Part shown: positions 44,780 to 53,259 of the stretch, piece after piece
Numbering within the stretch: the first letter of the stretch is position 1
Layout of the letters: every line of letters starts with the position of its first letter
NCBI GenBank assembly: GCA_937864815.1
Contig: CALMJY010000331.1
Location: 1-58,458 of the forward strand
Source of the DNA: an uncultured Bacteroidota bacterium
GTDB lineage: Bacteria; Bacteroidota; Bacteroidia; Bacteroidales; VadinHA17
DNA length: 58,458 nt
Reading direction: 5' to 3'
Made by a program: the position numbers and the translations under genes
The notes under the pieces: model-generated
Told to the model about the DNA's origin: nothing
The model's input: only the letters and a program-made list of their open reading frames with translations
Databases searched by the model: none

Positions 44780-46129
44780 TTAAAATTCAATAATAATTCC
44801 TACTGTAGGAAGAACAGTTCCGCTCTTATTCTCAAGATATTTAAGGCTATATTTAAGCGGATTAGCAGGATCAGTTACAGGATTACCATTGCTGTCGCTC
44901 TCTCTGATAAGCAGATCAGGCTGATCAGCTTTATGATTATAAACATTCTGCACATCAGCATAAAGCATAAGTGTCCAGTTGGTGAAGAAGTACTGTTTGT
45001 CTACTCGGAGATCGAGTTGGTGAAATGCTTTCAGCCTTTCAATGTTGAATTTTGAATAGTCCAGGTATGCCCTTCCCTGAATATCCCATGCTACTTTATA
45101 TGATGATTTCTCATAATCATACGGAGTATAAGGAGCACCTCCCACAAACCTCCACTTAAACCCGATATCCCAGTCATGCCTGAGTTTTTTGGTACCGGTA
45201 AGGTTGAATAAATGCTTATTATCCCATGAAGATGGGATTACTTTACCATCCAGGTCTTCAAACTCGCTTCTTACAAGAGTATATGAGAATACAAGATTTA
45301 TATTTTTAAACTCCTTTATCCGTCCGAGGAACTCAACACCATATGCACGTCCCTTTGCAGTGGATACCAGTGCTTCATCACCAAAAATTCCATAATCTGC
45401 ACTTTTGCTGGAGAGAGGTACTGAATCTCTGATTGAGAAAGGATAGTTGGAATAATTCTTGTAAAATGCCTCCACAGTCAACTGAATATTCTCTGATGGC
45501 AGCAACTCCAGTCCTGTAACGAAATGGTCAGCAGTCATATACTTCAGATCGTTGTTTTTGTTTACAAGTTCTCCTTTTGGAGTTGAATAACCGAGAGCTG
45601 TATACGGAGGAAGCTGGTGATATCTTCCTGTGGAAAAATTAAGATTTAACTTTTCAGTAAGTCCGTATGAAGCTGAAAATCTCGGTGATATCTGAGTTAG
45701 AGGATTAAGCATTATACTTGAATATGAGTTGAAATCCGTTCTCAGTCCAAATGACATGGTAAGCCTGGTATCAAGAAATGAACGGCTCACCTGGCCAAAT
45801 GCATTATATTTTCCAAATTTCAGATTTGTATCATAGTTTATCTCTGTGGCAATAGGGCTTCCTGAATAAAACAACTGATAAGTTGAATTCCTGTAATGGG
45901 CATATTCATAACCCGCACCATATGTTATCCTGAGTCCCTTTTCCCCAAGAATAGTTCTTTCATACCTGGCCTTTATCTCTCCCTCTCCTGACAGATAGTC
46001 AAGTGTTTTATTTGTATCAGCCTCAACATTATTAAGGTATTTATACTGGGAATTATTAAGATAGTTCCGGCTTAACACCCAGGTATCAAAACCATTATCC
46101 CTGTAATGCTTAAAGACAAGTCCTGTCAC
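44780..46129 (-). pseudogene. 5'-truncated TonB-dependent receptor (barrel only)
   Basis: The 449-residue frame is the C-terminal beta-barrel of a TonB-dependent receptor, ending GTVLPTVGIIIEF with the usual terminal Phe. The signal peptide, carboxypeptidase-like and plug domains and first barrel strands are missing. The frame opens at GTG, but receptor-like sequence (VQEQYSYV) continues upstream to about 46160, a few codons from the in-frame TAA of the GSCFA gene at 46169-46171. I infer a deletion that fused the receptor remnant to the end of the GSCFA gene. It cannot make a working receptor. Confidence 0.8.
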
Positions 46130-46168
46130 ATAACTGTATTGTTCCTGAACAGGTATATAACAGCTCCA

Positions 46169-47155
46169 TTACCTGACAATCAGATTCCTGAAGTACTCTT
46201 TTTCCTGGTAAAAATCGATCTCTGCATTCCGCTTTTCAATATCTGAGATGTGATTGAGCATACTTTCTGCAAACGCATTTTTCGCGGAAGCAGATTCTGT
46301 TGAAATACGGTGATGCATTGCTTTTATTATCTTCAGAATATGTGATTGCAGCTCCCTGGTTGATTTATCAAAATAAGCATCGGAGAATTTTCCCCAGATA
46401 TATTCTATTGCAGACTGAGAGGGATGAAGCATATCATCCGCATAGAATCTGTAGTCACGGAGATCATCCATTTGCAACTCATAAGCCGGAAAATAGTCAG
46501 GTTTCGATTGATGCTTAAGCAATTCCTCAATTGCAAGAAATAAGACCGACTTGCTGACCTGGTTGCCATGGGCTCCGTCTTTCCAGTGCCTTACTGGACT
46601 TACAGTAAAAACAATCCTGAGACCGGGATTAAAGGAGGAAAGCCTGTCAAGAAGGGATATCCATTGATCTGCAATTTCTCCAACTGTAAGTAACTCAGTG
46701 TCAAATTCTGAATTCGAAACCTTGTGACAATTGGAAACAATCAAGCCGCTTTCTTTGTGCCTGTAAACACGTGAAGTTCCGAATGTTATGAAAAGAAATC
46801 CGGCTTTTTTCAAAAACGCTCCTGCTCTTTGATTTATATCATTTATTTTCCTGACCAGCAATTCCGGATCGTCAGAAGTGAAATCGGTATAGTGAAAGAA
46901 ACTAAGCCAGGTATTATTGTGGCAATAGAGGTCGTTTACGGAGGTGACCTTTGCAGATATTACGGAATCAATTGTATTGAATACAGATACCGGGTTGTAG
47001 ACTGTACCGGAGGGATTTATCATGACCGGCATTTTGCACATCCTTATATGCTCACCCATATAAGCTGCAAAACAGGAACCTATAAGCATTATCTGATCAC
47101 TGTAGCTTATTACATTACGGGGTGGACCTGTTGTTATGGTTGTCCGGAAATTCAT
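46169..47155 (-). CDS. GSCFA family protein
   Basis: The 328-residue protein shows the name-giving motif IGSCFAAYMG near residue 26, SGTVYNPVS, and TFGTSRVYRHKESG, TVSPVRHW and YRFYADDMLHPSQSAIEYIW, which resemble SGNH-hydrolase blocks (Ser in GSC, late Asp-x-x-His). The family is widespread in Bacteroidota; enzymatic activity is likely but unproved. It follows the alpha/beta hydrolase by 24 bases, in one operon. Confidence 0.88.
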   Translation of the reverse strand: MNFRTTITTGPPRNVISYSDQIMLIGSCFAAYMGEHIRMCKMPVMINPSGTVYNPVSVFNTIDSVISAKVTSVNDLYCHNNTWLSFFHYTDFTSDDPELLVRKINDINQRAGAFLKKAGFLFITFGTSRVYRHKESGLIVSNCHKVSNSEFDTELLTVGEIADQWISLLDRLSSFNPGLRIVFTVSPVRHWKDGAHGNQVSKSVLFLAIEELLKHQSKPDYFPAYELQMDDLRDYRFYADDMLHPSQSAIEYIWGKFSDAYFDKSTRELQSHILKIIKAMHHRISTESASAKNAFAESMLNHISDIEKRNAEIDFYQEKEYFRNLIVR

Positions 47156-47179
47156 GTCAAAAACTTATCCGAAGAATAG

Positions 47180-47998
47180 TCATAGTTTATTATCTAACCA
47201 TTTCATAATATGGTTAAAAACCTCTATTCTGAATGGTTCGTTGTGCAATTCATGGTATCCCCCCTCAAATATTTTCAGATCAGCCTTATCTGATTTTGCA
47301 GCAAATTCCCTGCTGCCTTCAGGTGAACATATTTTATCATCGCTCCCATGAAGCAAAAGTGTACGCACATTCAGGCCGGAAGAATTCTCCAGTGTGAATT
47401 TTGCAGCCTTAACAGCTATATTAAAAAGGCTTACTGATATTTTATCATGTACAAGAGGATCATTTTTATAACGGGTTACAACATCCTGATCGTGTGAAAG
47501 AAAATCCGGATTCAGTCCTGAAGACTGAACAAATCCGGGCATAATATGATTAAGCACTGAGGCCAGGGCCAGCTTTGCCCTCGGAGGTTCAAAAGCAAGT
47601 TTAAGCCAGGGTGATGTAATTATTGCTCCGTTGACTTTCGGATTTGTTCTGACCAGGTAATTAAGTGCAAGTCCGCCTCCAAGACTTTGTCCATATATAT
47701 ATAAAGGTATACCCGGGAAAGTCTGTCTGGTAGTGTTAAGCAGAATATCGATCATCTCCTTAATAATGGCAAAACCTGAAACATTACCTCTGCGTCCGGG
47801 TGATCGGCCATGCCCTGGCATATCAACTCCAGTAAATCCAATCCCTTCATTTCTGAAAAGCTCAGCCCATTTTGAATATCGCTGAATATGTTCACCAAGA
47901 CCATGGACAAGAATAATCATACCCCTTGCTCTTTCACCGGGACTCTGGACCATGCCACTTAAAATCATCCCGTTGCTGAGCTTAATACTGAAATCCAT
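47180..47998 (-). CDS. Alpha/beta hydrolase, monoacylglycerol lipase-like
   Basis: The 272-residue enzyme has HGLGEHIQRY (oxyanion/HGxGE segment), the nucleophile Ser in GQSLGGGLAL (about residue 108), Asp in LLHGSDDKI and His in GGYHELHNE, the pattern of the serine aminopeptidase / monoacylglycerol lipase group. No signal peptide, so it acts in the cytoplasm. It probably hydrolyses monoacylglycerols or similar esters. Confidence 0.9.
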   Translation of the reverse strand: MDFSIKLSNGMILSGMVQSPGERARGMIILVHGLGEHIQRYSKWAELFRNEGIGFTGVDMPGHGRSPGRRGNVSGFAIIKEMIDILLNTTRQTFPGIPLYIYGQSLGGGLALNYLVRTNPKVNGAIITSPWLKLAFEPPRAKLALASVLNHIMPGFVQSSGLNPDFLSHDQDVVTRYKNDPLVHDKISVSLFNIAVKAAKFTLENSSGLNVRTLLLHGSDDKICSPEGSREFAAKSDKADLKIFEGGYHELHNEPFRIEVFNHIMKWLDNKL

Positions 47999-48201
47999 AT
48001 TTTTTTCTTTAAAAATACAAAACTTGAAGCAATAAAATGCATTAACGCATAAAAAGGAATCGGCTCAAAACGCAAAAATCTAATTTATATGCAATTTAGA
48101 AAACAAACTTGTTTTTGCTTCTATTCAATTGATTTAATGGCCTTTATAATTCTTGTTTATTTAAATTAAGTATTAATTAAACAGATTTTATGATTTTAAG
48201 A

Positions 48202-48233
48202 TTTGTTTATCTTTATTTTTTTGTATAGATTTG
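48202..48233 (+). promoter_or_regulatory. Strong Bacteroidota-type promoter for the ECF sigma gene
   Basis: TTTG (48202-48205) and TAGATTTG (48226-48233) with a 20-base spacer match the TTTG / TAnnTTTG consensus of the primary sigma factor in this phylum. The start codon of the sigma-factor gene is 43 bases downstream. Confidence 0.75.
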
Positions 48234-48276
48234 CTTCAACAATTAATTACAGTATCAACATTAAATATATATATCA

Positions 48277-48783
48277 ATGACACAACATGAGTTTACAAGC
48301 AGCCTCATCGGTATGAAAAGCAATCTTCACCGGTTTGCCATGAGTCTCACTTCAGATCGTGACACGGCGCAGGACCTTGTTCAGGATACATATCTTAAAG
48401 CCATAACATACAAGGATAAATTCGTTGATTACACAAATCTCAAAGCATGGGTTTTCACAATTATGAAGAACACATTCATTAATAATTACAGAAGGAATGT
48501 GAAAGAAAACACCATAATCGACGGAACACAGGACCTTTATTATATCAACCAGCCGGGTGATAAAGGATTTATTTCTCCGGAATCGAATTATTCAGAAGCG
48601 GAAATTGAAAAAGCCATTGATTCACTCAGTGATGAATTCAGAATTCCCTTCAGAATGCATATCGACGGATACAAGTACAAGGAGATAGCAGATGAGCTTG
48701 GATTGAAAATAGGAACAGTAAAGAGCAGAATATTCTTCACACGTCAGAAACTTATGCTGATGTTAAAGGATTACGTAAAATAG
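48277..48783 (+). CDS. ECF RNA polymerase sigma factor
   Basis: The 168-residue protein has region 2 (LTSDRDTAQDLVQDTYLKAIT, LKAWVFTIMKNTFINNYRR) and region 4 (GYKYKEIADELGLKIGTVKSRIFFTRQ) of an extracytoplasmic-function sigma factor. No anti-sigma gene is next to it, so it may be controlled at expression level by its strong promoter. A hairpin follows the stop. Confidence 0.93.
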   Translation: MTQHEFTSSLIGMKSNLHRFAMSLTSDRDTAQDLVQDTYLKAITYKDKFVDYTNLKAWVFTIMKNTFINNYRRNVKENTIIDGTQDLYYINQPGDKGFISPESNYSEAEIEKAIDSLSDEFRIPFRMHIDGYKYKEIADELGLKIGTVKSRIFFTRQKLMLMLKDYVK

Positions 48784-48818
48784 TTATTAGGTTTAAGTCA
48801 GGTTTAAAGGTTTGGTTT

Positions 48819-48849
48819 GGGAGGCTGAGAAATCATCCTCCCTTATTTT
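48819..48849 (+). terminator. Terminator after the ECF sigma gene
   Basis: GGGAGG pairs with CCTCCC and is followed by TTATTTTTT. It overlaps the 3' end of the convergent lipoprotein gene, whose stop codon lies inside the hairpin. Confidence 0.7.
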
Positions 48850-49885
48850 TTCTAAGAATCAGTCCTGTGATAACAAATACCACAAAAACTCCTGATACTA
48901 TCCAGGCCCAAATATTTGGCACTTTTGATTCAGCCCACATCTCATAATTTTCAGTCAGGAAAAAATCATCACTCACAGGCCACAAAACTGTATTGCTGCT
49001 ATCAGCAAATCCATTTGAAGAAATCAGTTTGCCAGGCATAAATGCTTTTACCGAATAAGCTGCAAATTGTGCAAGAATCTTGTCTTCCACAACAGAAATT
49101 GCTGAGTCAGCTTCAGTTTTAAATGTTACAGCAGTCTGGCTGCCTATAACTTCTGATAATATAAATCCCGATTTCCAGAGGCTGTCAAAATCTTTATCAT
49201 GCGTTTTTATCATCCTCATAAAATTGTCTTCCCATTTTTTAATAGTATCAGCCGATAGTGATTCACCTGTCTGTTTCCCTGTTCTTTCTCTGAACTCACC
49301 TGCCCACTCTGCGACCAGAGACCTGAAAAACCATTCTTCTTCTTTTTTTTCAATTGAATCGGATATCGGTTTATAAATAAGACTGTCCGGTCCGTTCATT
49401 TTTGACACAGTGTAGTTTTCAGGACTGTAATACCACAGTAATTCTTCCTTATTCATAAAATCAGATAACGGGTAACCAAATCTCAGTTTTTTTTCCACTG
49501 TCTCTGAAAACCTGTATATTGTGTTAAACCATCGGAAATTCTTCTGAAATTCAGCATGTCTTTTCAGATGGCTATTGCATCCTGTATCAGTTTTATAAGC
49601 CAGGTTAAGTTCATCTGTATTTTTGAATAGCTTTTCAGCCATTTTAACCCAGGTGGTATCACCTTTATCGGATATCTCAAGGGATTCCGAAATTACCCAG
49701 GTGCTGTCAAGAGGGACCTGAATATTATTTATATCGAAATCGCCTCCTTCCCTTCGCATTTCAATTTTTCTTGTCACCGAACCATCCGGATGAATGATAT
49801 TTGTAACAACAGTTTCCGGTTCATCGCATGAAAAAATCATGACAAGTATTATGGAAACTACCAGTTTTATTATCTTTTGGTTCAT
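48833..49885 (-). CDS. Lipoprotein with C-terminal membrane helix in an ECF operon
   Basis: The 350-residue protein has a lipobox (VMIFSC, about residue 20) and, at the other end, a transmembrane helix (about 322-344, AWIVSGVFVVFVITGLIL) with a short basic tail. The periplasmic part is not recognised; it begins TVVTNIIHPDGSVTRKIEM. Being attached at both ends it should stay in the inner membrane. It lies three bases after the anti-sigma-like gene, so it may sense a signal for the sigma factor. Confidence 0.75.
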   Translation of the reverse strand: MNQKIIKLVVSIILVMIFSCDEPETVVTNIIHPDGSVTRKIEMRREGGDFDINNIQVPLDSTWVISESLEISDKGDTTWVKMAEKLFKNTDELNLAYKTDTGCNSHLKRHAEFQKNFRWFNTIYRFSETVEKKLRFGYPLSDFMNKEELLWYYSPENYTVSKMNGPDSLIYKPISDSIEKKEEEWFFRSLVAEWAGEFRERTGKQTGESLSADTIKKWEDNFMRMIKTHDKDFDSLWKSGFILSEVIGSQTAVTFKTEADSAISVVEDKILAQFAAYSVKAFMPGKLISSNGFADSSNTVLWPVSDDFFLTENYEMWAESKVPNIWAWIVSGVFVVFVITGLILRKNKGG

Positions 49886-49888
49886 GGT

Positions 49889-50434
49889 TTATAGTTTTAC
49901 TTTTATGTAATTTTTCTCGTTGAGTTTCTTTTCAATCATCTCTTTCAGCTCAGGGTTCTCCTCAATTATTTTTGAAAGGTTATCATAGTCAGCCTGGAGC
50001 TTATCAAGAGCATCCATCAGCATATCTAGCTGTTTTTCAGAAACAGGGCTACCCTGCTGAGGCACTCTGCTGCCTGAAATTCTGAGGAATCGCAGTTTCC
50101 CTGAAAAATCAGAACTGATTGTTCTGACAGGTCTTTCACTGTTTACGACAATCTGGGTACTAAGCCAGTTTAGCTGTTTCACAATAACTGATTGCTGATA
50201 AACAAAAATCACAACCAGAAAAAGTGAAGCGGTAACAAGGCTTCTTCTAACCCATCCTATTTCAGTCCAGCCGAACAGAAAACTAAAAATTGAAAAAGTC
50301 TCTTTATGCTCTTCCGGCAGGTAGTTTATTCTGTTAATTACCTCTCCCTCGATTTCGTCATGAGAAGCGGTAACAGGTTCCGACTTCTTCAGAACCTCCA
50401 TTACCTTCCTGTATTTTTCTTCATTAGCTTTCAT
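49889..50434 (-). CDS. Putative anti-sigma factor
   Basis: The 181-residue protein has a cytoplasmic N-terminus of about 60 residues, one transmembrane helix (about 66-82) and a periplasmic coiled-coil-like C-terminus (EKQLDMLMDALDKLQADYDN and onward). It starts two bases after the ECF sigma gene stop. Position and layout suggest an anti-sigma factor, though no zinc-binding HxxxCxxC motif is present. Confidence 0.65.
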   Translation of the reverse strand: MKANEEKYRKVMEVLKKSEPVTASHDEIEGEVINRINYLPEEHKETFSIFSFLFGWTEIGWVRRSLVTASLFLVVIFVYQQSVIVKQLNWLSTQIVVNSERPVRTISSDFSGKLRFLRISGSRVPQQGSPVSEKQLDMLMDALDKLQADYDNLSKIIEENPELKEMIEKKLNEKNYIKVKL

Positions 50435-50436
50435 GA

Positions 50437-50982
50437 TTATAAATATTTCTGAAGCATGGTCCTTATACTCTTCCTTGCATAATAAAGATTTGCCTTGATT
50501 GTCAGTTTGCTCATACCTGTTATTCCTGCTACCTCATCACTTGTCATTTCCTCTATGTCGGAAAGAATAAAAACAGCTTTTTGTTTAGGGCTCAGACTTT
50601 CAGTCAATCCTGATATTATAACAGCAATTTCACTATTCTTTAATCCATCCTGTGTGTTATCCTCAATTCTTTCGCTGAGTCTGGACCAGGAAGCATCATC
50701 CTGCGAATATTCAGGATTCCTTTTCTTCCTGCGCATTTCATCATAGCATTTATTTATTACTATTCTGCAGAGCCAGGTTTTATATACCTCCGGAGACTTA
50801 ATACTTCCGATTTTTTTCCATATAATAACCATTGACTCCTGTACTACGTCCTTCGCAAGATCTTCATCCCCGAGCATCCTGAATGCAACCGAAAAAGCAA
50901 AAGGAGTTGAAGCTTCCACAACTTTTCTGAAATTACTCAGGTTTCCGTTTCTGCACTCTTCTATAAGTCTGATATCAATCAA
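50437..50982 (-). CDS. ECF RNA polymerase sigma factor, three-gene operon
   Basis: The 181-residue sigma factor shows region 2 (FSVAFRMLGDEDLAKDVVQE, VYKTWLCRIVINKCYDEMRR) and region 4 (TSDEVAGITGMSKLTIKANLYYARKSI). It heads an operon with the putative anti-sigma and the doubly anchored lipoprotein genes, a common ECF arrangement in Bacteroidota. Its targets are unknown. Confidence 0.92.
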   Translation of the reverse strand: MIDIRLIEECRNGNLSNFRKVVEASTPFAFSVAFRMLGDEDLAKDVVQESMVIIWKKIGSIKSPEVYKTWLCRIVINKCYDEMRRKKRNPEYSQDDASWSRLSERIEDNTQDGLKNSEIAVIISGLTESLSPKQKAVFILSDIEEMTSDEVAGITGMSKLTIKANLYYARKSIRTMLQKYL

Positions 50983-51041
50983 AGCGATATGGTTTACTGA
51001 ATATAAGACGTCAAATTATAAGCAAGGTAAAAAACATCTTG

Positions 51042-51049
51042 TACTTTTG
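51042..51049 (+). promoter_or_regulatory. -7 promoter element TACTTTTG for yjbQ
   Basis: TACTTTTG fits TAnnTTTG and ends four bases before the ATG at 51054, implying a leaderless transcript. It supports that ATG over an upstream one. Confidence 0.6.
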
Positions 51050-51053
51050 TATT

Positions 51054-51461
51054 ATGCAAAAGATAATCACCATCCGCACCGATCGTCATAATGGTCTCTA
51101 TGATATTACAAATGAGGTCACTGATCTCATAAGAGAAAGTCATGTAAAAACCGGGATTGCTTCAGTTTATGCAAGAGGGGCAACAGCTGCAATAATGATA
51201 CAGGAAAATTGGGATCAGTCGGTTCAGAATGATGTTGTTACACTTTTAAGCAAGCTGGTTCCTTCCGGAATATGGGAGCATGATAATCAGGATAATAATG
51301 GCGATTCCCATCTGAAAGCAGGAATAATCGGAGCTTCTGAGACAATCCCTGTTATTGATGGCAAGCCAGGACTCTCAACCTGGCAGAATATCTTCCTTTG
51401 TGAATTTGACGGACCACGTGAAAGTAGAGAGATTGTTGTGACAATTATTGAAGACAAATAA
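51054..51461 (+). CDS. YjbQ/UPF0047 family protein
   Basis: The 135-residue protein is of the UPF0047/YjbQ family, annotated as secondary thiamine-phosphate synthase. Visible are ITIRTDRHNGLYDITNEV, GIASVYARGATAAIMIQENW and the metal-site segment NGDSHLKAGIIGASETIPV. The start at 51054 is chosen because an upstream ATG would overlap the -7 element. In vivo role is uncertain. It converges with queG. Confidence 0.9.
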   Translation: MQKIITIRTDRHNGLYDITNEVTDLIRESHVKTGIASVYARGATAAIMIQENWDQSVQNDVVTLLSKLVPSGIWEHDNQDNNGDSHLKAGIIGASETIPVIDGKPGLSTWQNIFLCEFDGPRESREIVVTIIEDK

Positions 51462-51480
51462 TTTTAAGTCCCTGGTGATT

Positions 51481-51556
51481 CTTTGTGTCTTTGAGCCTTG
51501 GTGGCATTTCTCTTTGCCACCAGGACACAAAGGCTCTAAGTTTCACCAAGGTTCTT
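51481..51556. repeat. Inverted repeat of octad type over the queG 3' end
   Basis: Left arm CTTTGTGT, CTTTGAGC, CTTGGTGG is an in-phase eight-base repeat; GGTGGC and GCCACC close a hairpin around ATTTCTCTTT. The right arm repeats related words (GACACAAAGGCTC, TTTCACCAAGGTTC). The queG stop codon (51536-51538) and its last codons lie within the element. Confidence 0.75.
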
Positions 51557-52486
51557 TGAGATTACTTCAATATTCCTCTTAAACCTGTCGAACTTAACCC
51601 GCTCAATGGGAGTACCTTTAAAAACTGAATCGAATTTATCCTTACCGAGAGACAACCATTCTTCTTTAGTCATGTTAGCCAGTTCCTCCGAAATCATAAA
51701 TTCAGGAACATTATGTTGCCTGGCTTTTTTATTCCAGGGACAAACTTCCTGGCAGATATCGCAACTGTAGACCTTTCTTCCCATAAGTGGAATTATCTCC
51801 TCCGGAACCGCTCCCCTGTTGCCAATTGTAAGATTAGCGATACATCTCCTTGCATCGATAGTCCTGTCATCGTTAATTGCATGGGTAGGACAATGGTCAA
51901 TACATGCTCTGCATCTGCCGCATTTATCTTCTTCAACGGGATTGTCATAATCAAGTTCAATATTCAGTATCAGCTCTCCGATGAAGAAGAATGATCCTAT
52001 CATATCATTGATTACAACTGAATGTTTTCCCCTCCAGCCCAGACCTGCTTCAACCGCCCAGGTTTTCTCAAGAACGGGTGCATCATCGCAGAAAGCTTTT
52101 CCTTCAGTTCCCGGAGCCAATACTTTTAAATATTCAAGGAGCTGCTCCATTTTTCCTGTGATAAGATTATGGTAATCTTTTCCAAGAGCATAGATTGAAA
52201 CAAGCGGAACATCAGTATGTTTCTGTCGCATATCCGTATAATAATTCAGCCCGGTTACAATCATCGATCTGGCACCGGGGAAGAGGACTTCAGGATTTGT
52301 TCTTTTTTCAGGATCCCGTGTAAGATAGGTCATCCTGTCATGCATACCGCTTGCACACCATTTTTCAAGTACATTACCGGCTTCAGTCAAATGCCTGACA
52401 CGTGCAATACCGCAAAGATCAAAGCCAAGTTCAGATGCCTTTGCCTTAACAAGATCCGATAATCTGGTGCCCGCAGATGCGGTCAT
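51536..52486 (-). CDS. queG: Epoxyqueuosine reductase QueG
   Basis: The 316-residue enzyme reduces epoxyqueuosine to queuosine in tRNA, using cobalamin and two [4Fe-4S] clusters. The clusters are shown by CGRCRACIDHCPTHAI and SCDICQEVCPWNK; ALGKDYHNLI and a conserved N-terminal SELGFDLCGIARV are typical. Its length is short compared with E. coli QueG but normal for this phylum. It lies downstream of sufT in the Fe-S assembly cluster, sensible for an iron-sulfur enzyme. Confidence 0.94.
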   Translation of the reverse strand: MTASAGTRLSDLVKAKASELGFDLCGIARVRHLTEAGNVLEKWCASGMHDRMTYLTRDPEKRTNPEVLFPGARSMIVTGLNYYTDMRQKHTDVPLVSIYALGKDYHNLITGKMEQLLEYLKVLAPGTEGKAFCDDAPVLEKTWAVEAGLGWRGKHSVVINDMIGSFFFIGELILNIELDYDNPVEEDKCGRCRACIDHCPTHAINDDRTIDARRCIANLTIGNRGAVPEEIIPLMGRKVYSCDICQEVCPWNKKARQHNVPEFMISEELANMTKEEWLSLGKDKFDSVFKGTPIERVKFDRFKRNIEVISKNLGET

Positions 52487-52498
52487 GGTAAATTTATT

Positions 52499-52819
52499 TT
52501 ACAAAAAACCGAGTTCCAGCTTTGCCTCTTCGCTTAGCATACTCTTATCCCATGGTGGTGTAAAGGTAAGTTTCAGGTCAACCTCCTTCACTCCTTTTGC
52601 CCCACCTATCTTATACCTGACTTCCTCGATCAGCTCCTCAGCCATCGGACAGTTTGGAGCTGTAAGTGTCATTGTAATATGAGCAATTTGATCATCATCA
52701 AGACCGATATTATAGATCAGTCCAAGATCATAAATATTTACAGGGATTTCAGGATCGTATATGGTTCTGAGAACTTCACCAATCCTTGTTTCTATTTCAA
52801 GTTTTTCAGCTGCGTCCAT
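52499..52819 (-). CDS. sufT: SufT-like (MIP18/DUF59) Fe-S assembly protein
   Basis: The 106-residue protein has the MIP18-family core YDPEIPVNIYDLGLIYNI and TLTAPNCPMAEELIEEV with its conserved Cys. SufT-type proteins help mature Fe-S proteins. The ATG at 52819 follows the sufE stop by one base and is preferred over an earlier ATG inside sufE. It is the sixth gene of the suf operon. Confidence 0.88.
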   Translation of the reverse strand: MDAAEKLEIETRIGEVLRTIYDPEIPVNIYDLGLIYNIGLDDDQIAHITMTLTAPNCPMAEELIEEVRYKIGGAKGVKEVDLKLTFTPPWDKSMLSEEAKLELGFL

Positions 52820-52820
52820 C

Positions 52821-53249
52821 TTAGTTAATTTTTTGGCGTGCATCATAAGCCATTGCGTAAAGCTTCATCTGTCTGACCATTGAGAGAAGCCCGTTTGACC
52901 TTGTTGGCGAGAGATTCTGCCTGAGGCCAATCCTGTCTATGAAATACAGCTCAGCAGTAATGATCTCCTGAGGTGTATGCCCGGAAAGGACCTTAATAAG
53001 CAGAGATACTATGCCCCTTGTAATAATAGCATCACTGTCGGCTGTAAAACATATAACATTACCGTTATATTCAGGCCTGAGCCAAACTTTTGACTGACAA
53101 CCTTCAATAAGGTAATCCTTTACTTTGTACTTCGGATCGATAGGAGGAAGGTCCTTCCCCATTTCAATAAGAAGATTATATTTATCCATCCAGTCGTCGA
53201 AAAAAGAGAACTCTTCAATTATCTTATCCTGTACTTCGCTGATAGTCAT
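52821..53249 (-). CDS. sufE: Sulfur acceptor SufE
   Basis: The 142-residue protein accepts persulfide sulfur from SufS on the Cys of LIEGCQSKVWL. EFSFFDDWMDKYNLLIEMGKDLPP and ITRGIVSLLIKVLSGHTPQE are standard. The start at 53249 (MTISEVQDK) is chosen because an upstream extension would lie inside sufS. It starts ten bases after the sufS stop in the operon. Confidence 0.94.
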   Translation of the reverse strand: MTISEVQDKIIEEFSFFDDWMDKYNLLIEMGKDLPPIDPKYKVKDYLIEGCQSKVWLRPEYNGNVICFTADSDAIITRGIVSLLIKVLSGHTPQEIITAELYFIDRIGLRQNLSPTRSNGLLSMVRQMKLYAMAYDARQKIN

Positions 53250-53259
53250 ATATATTTCA

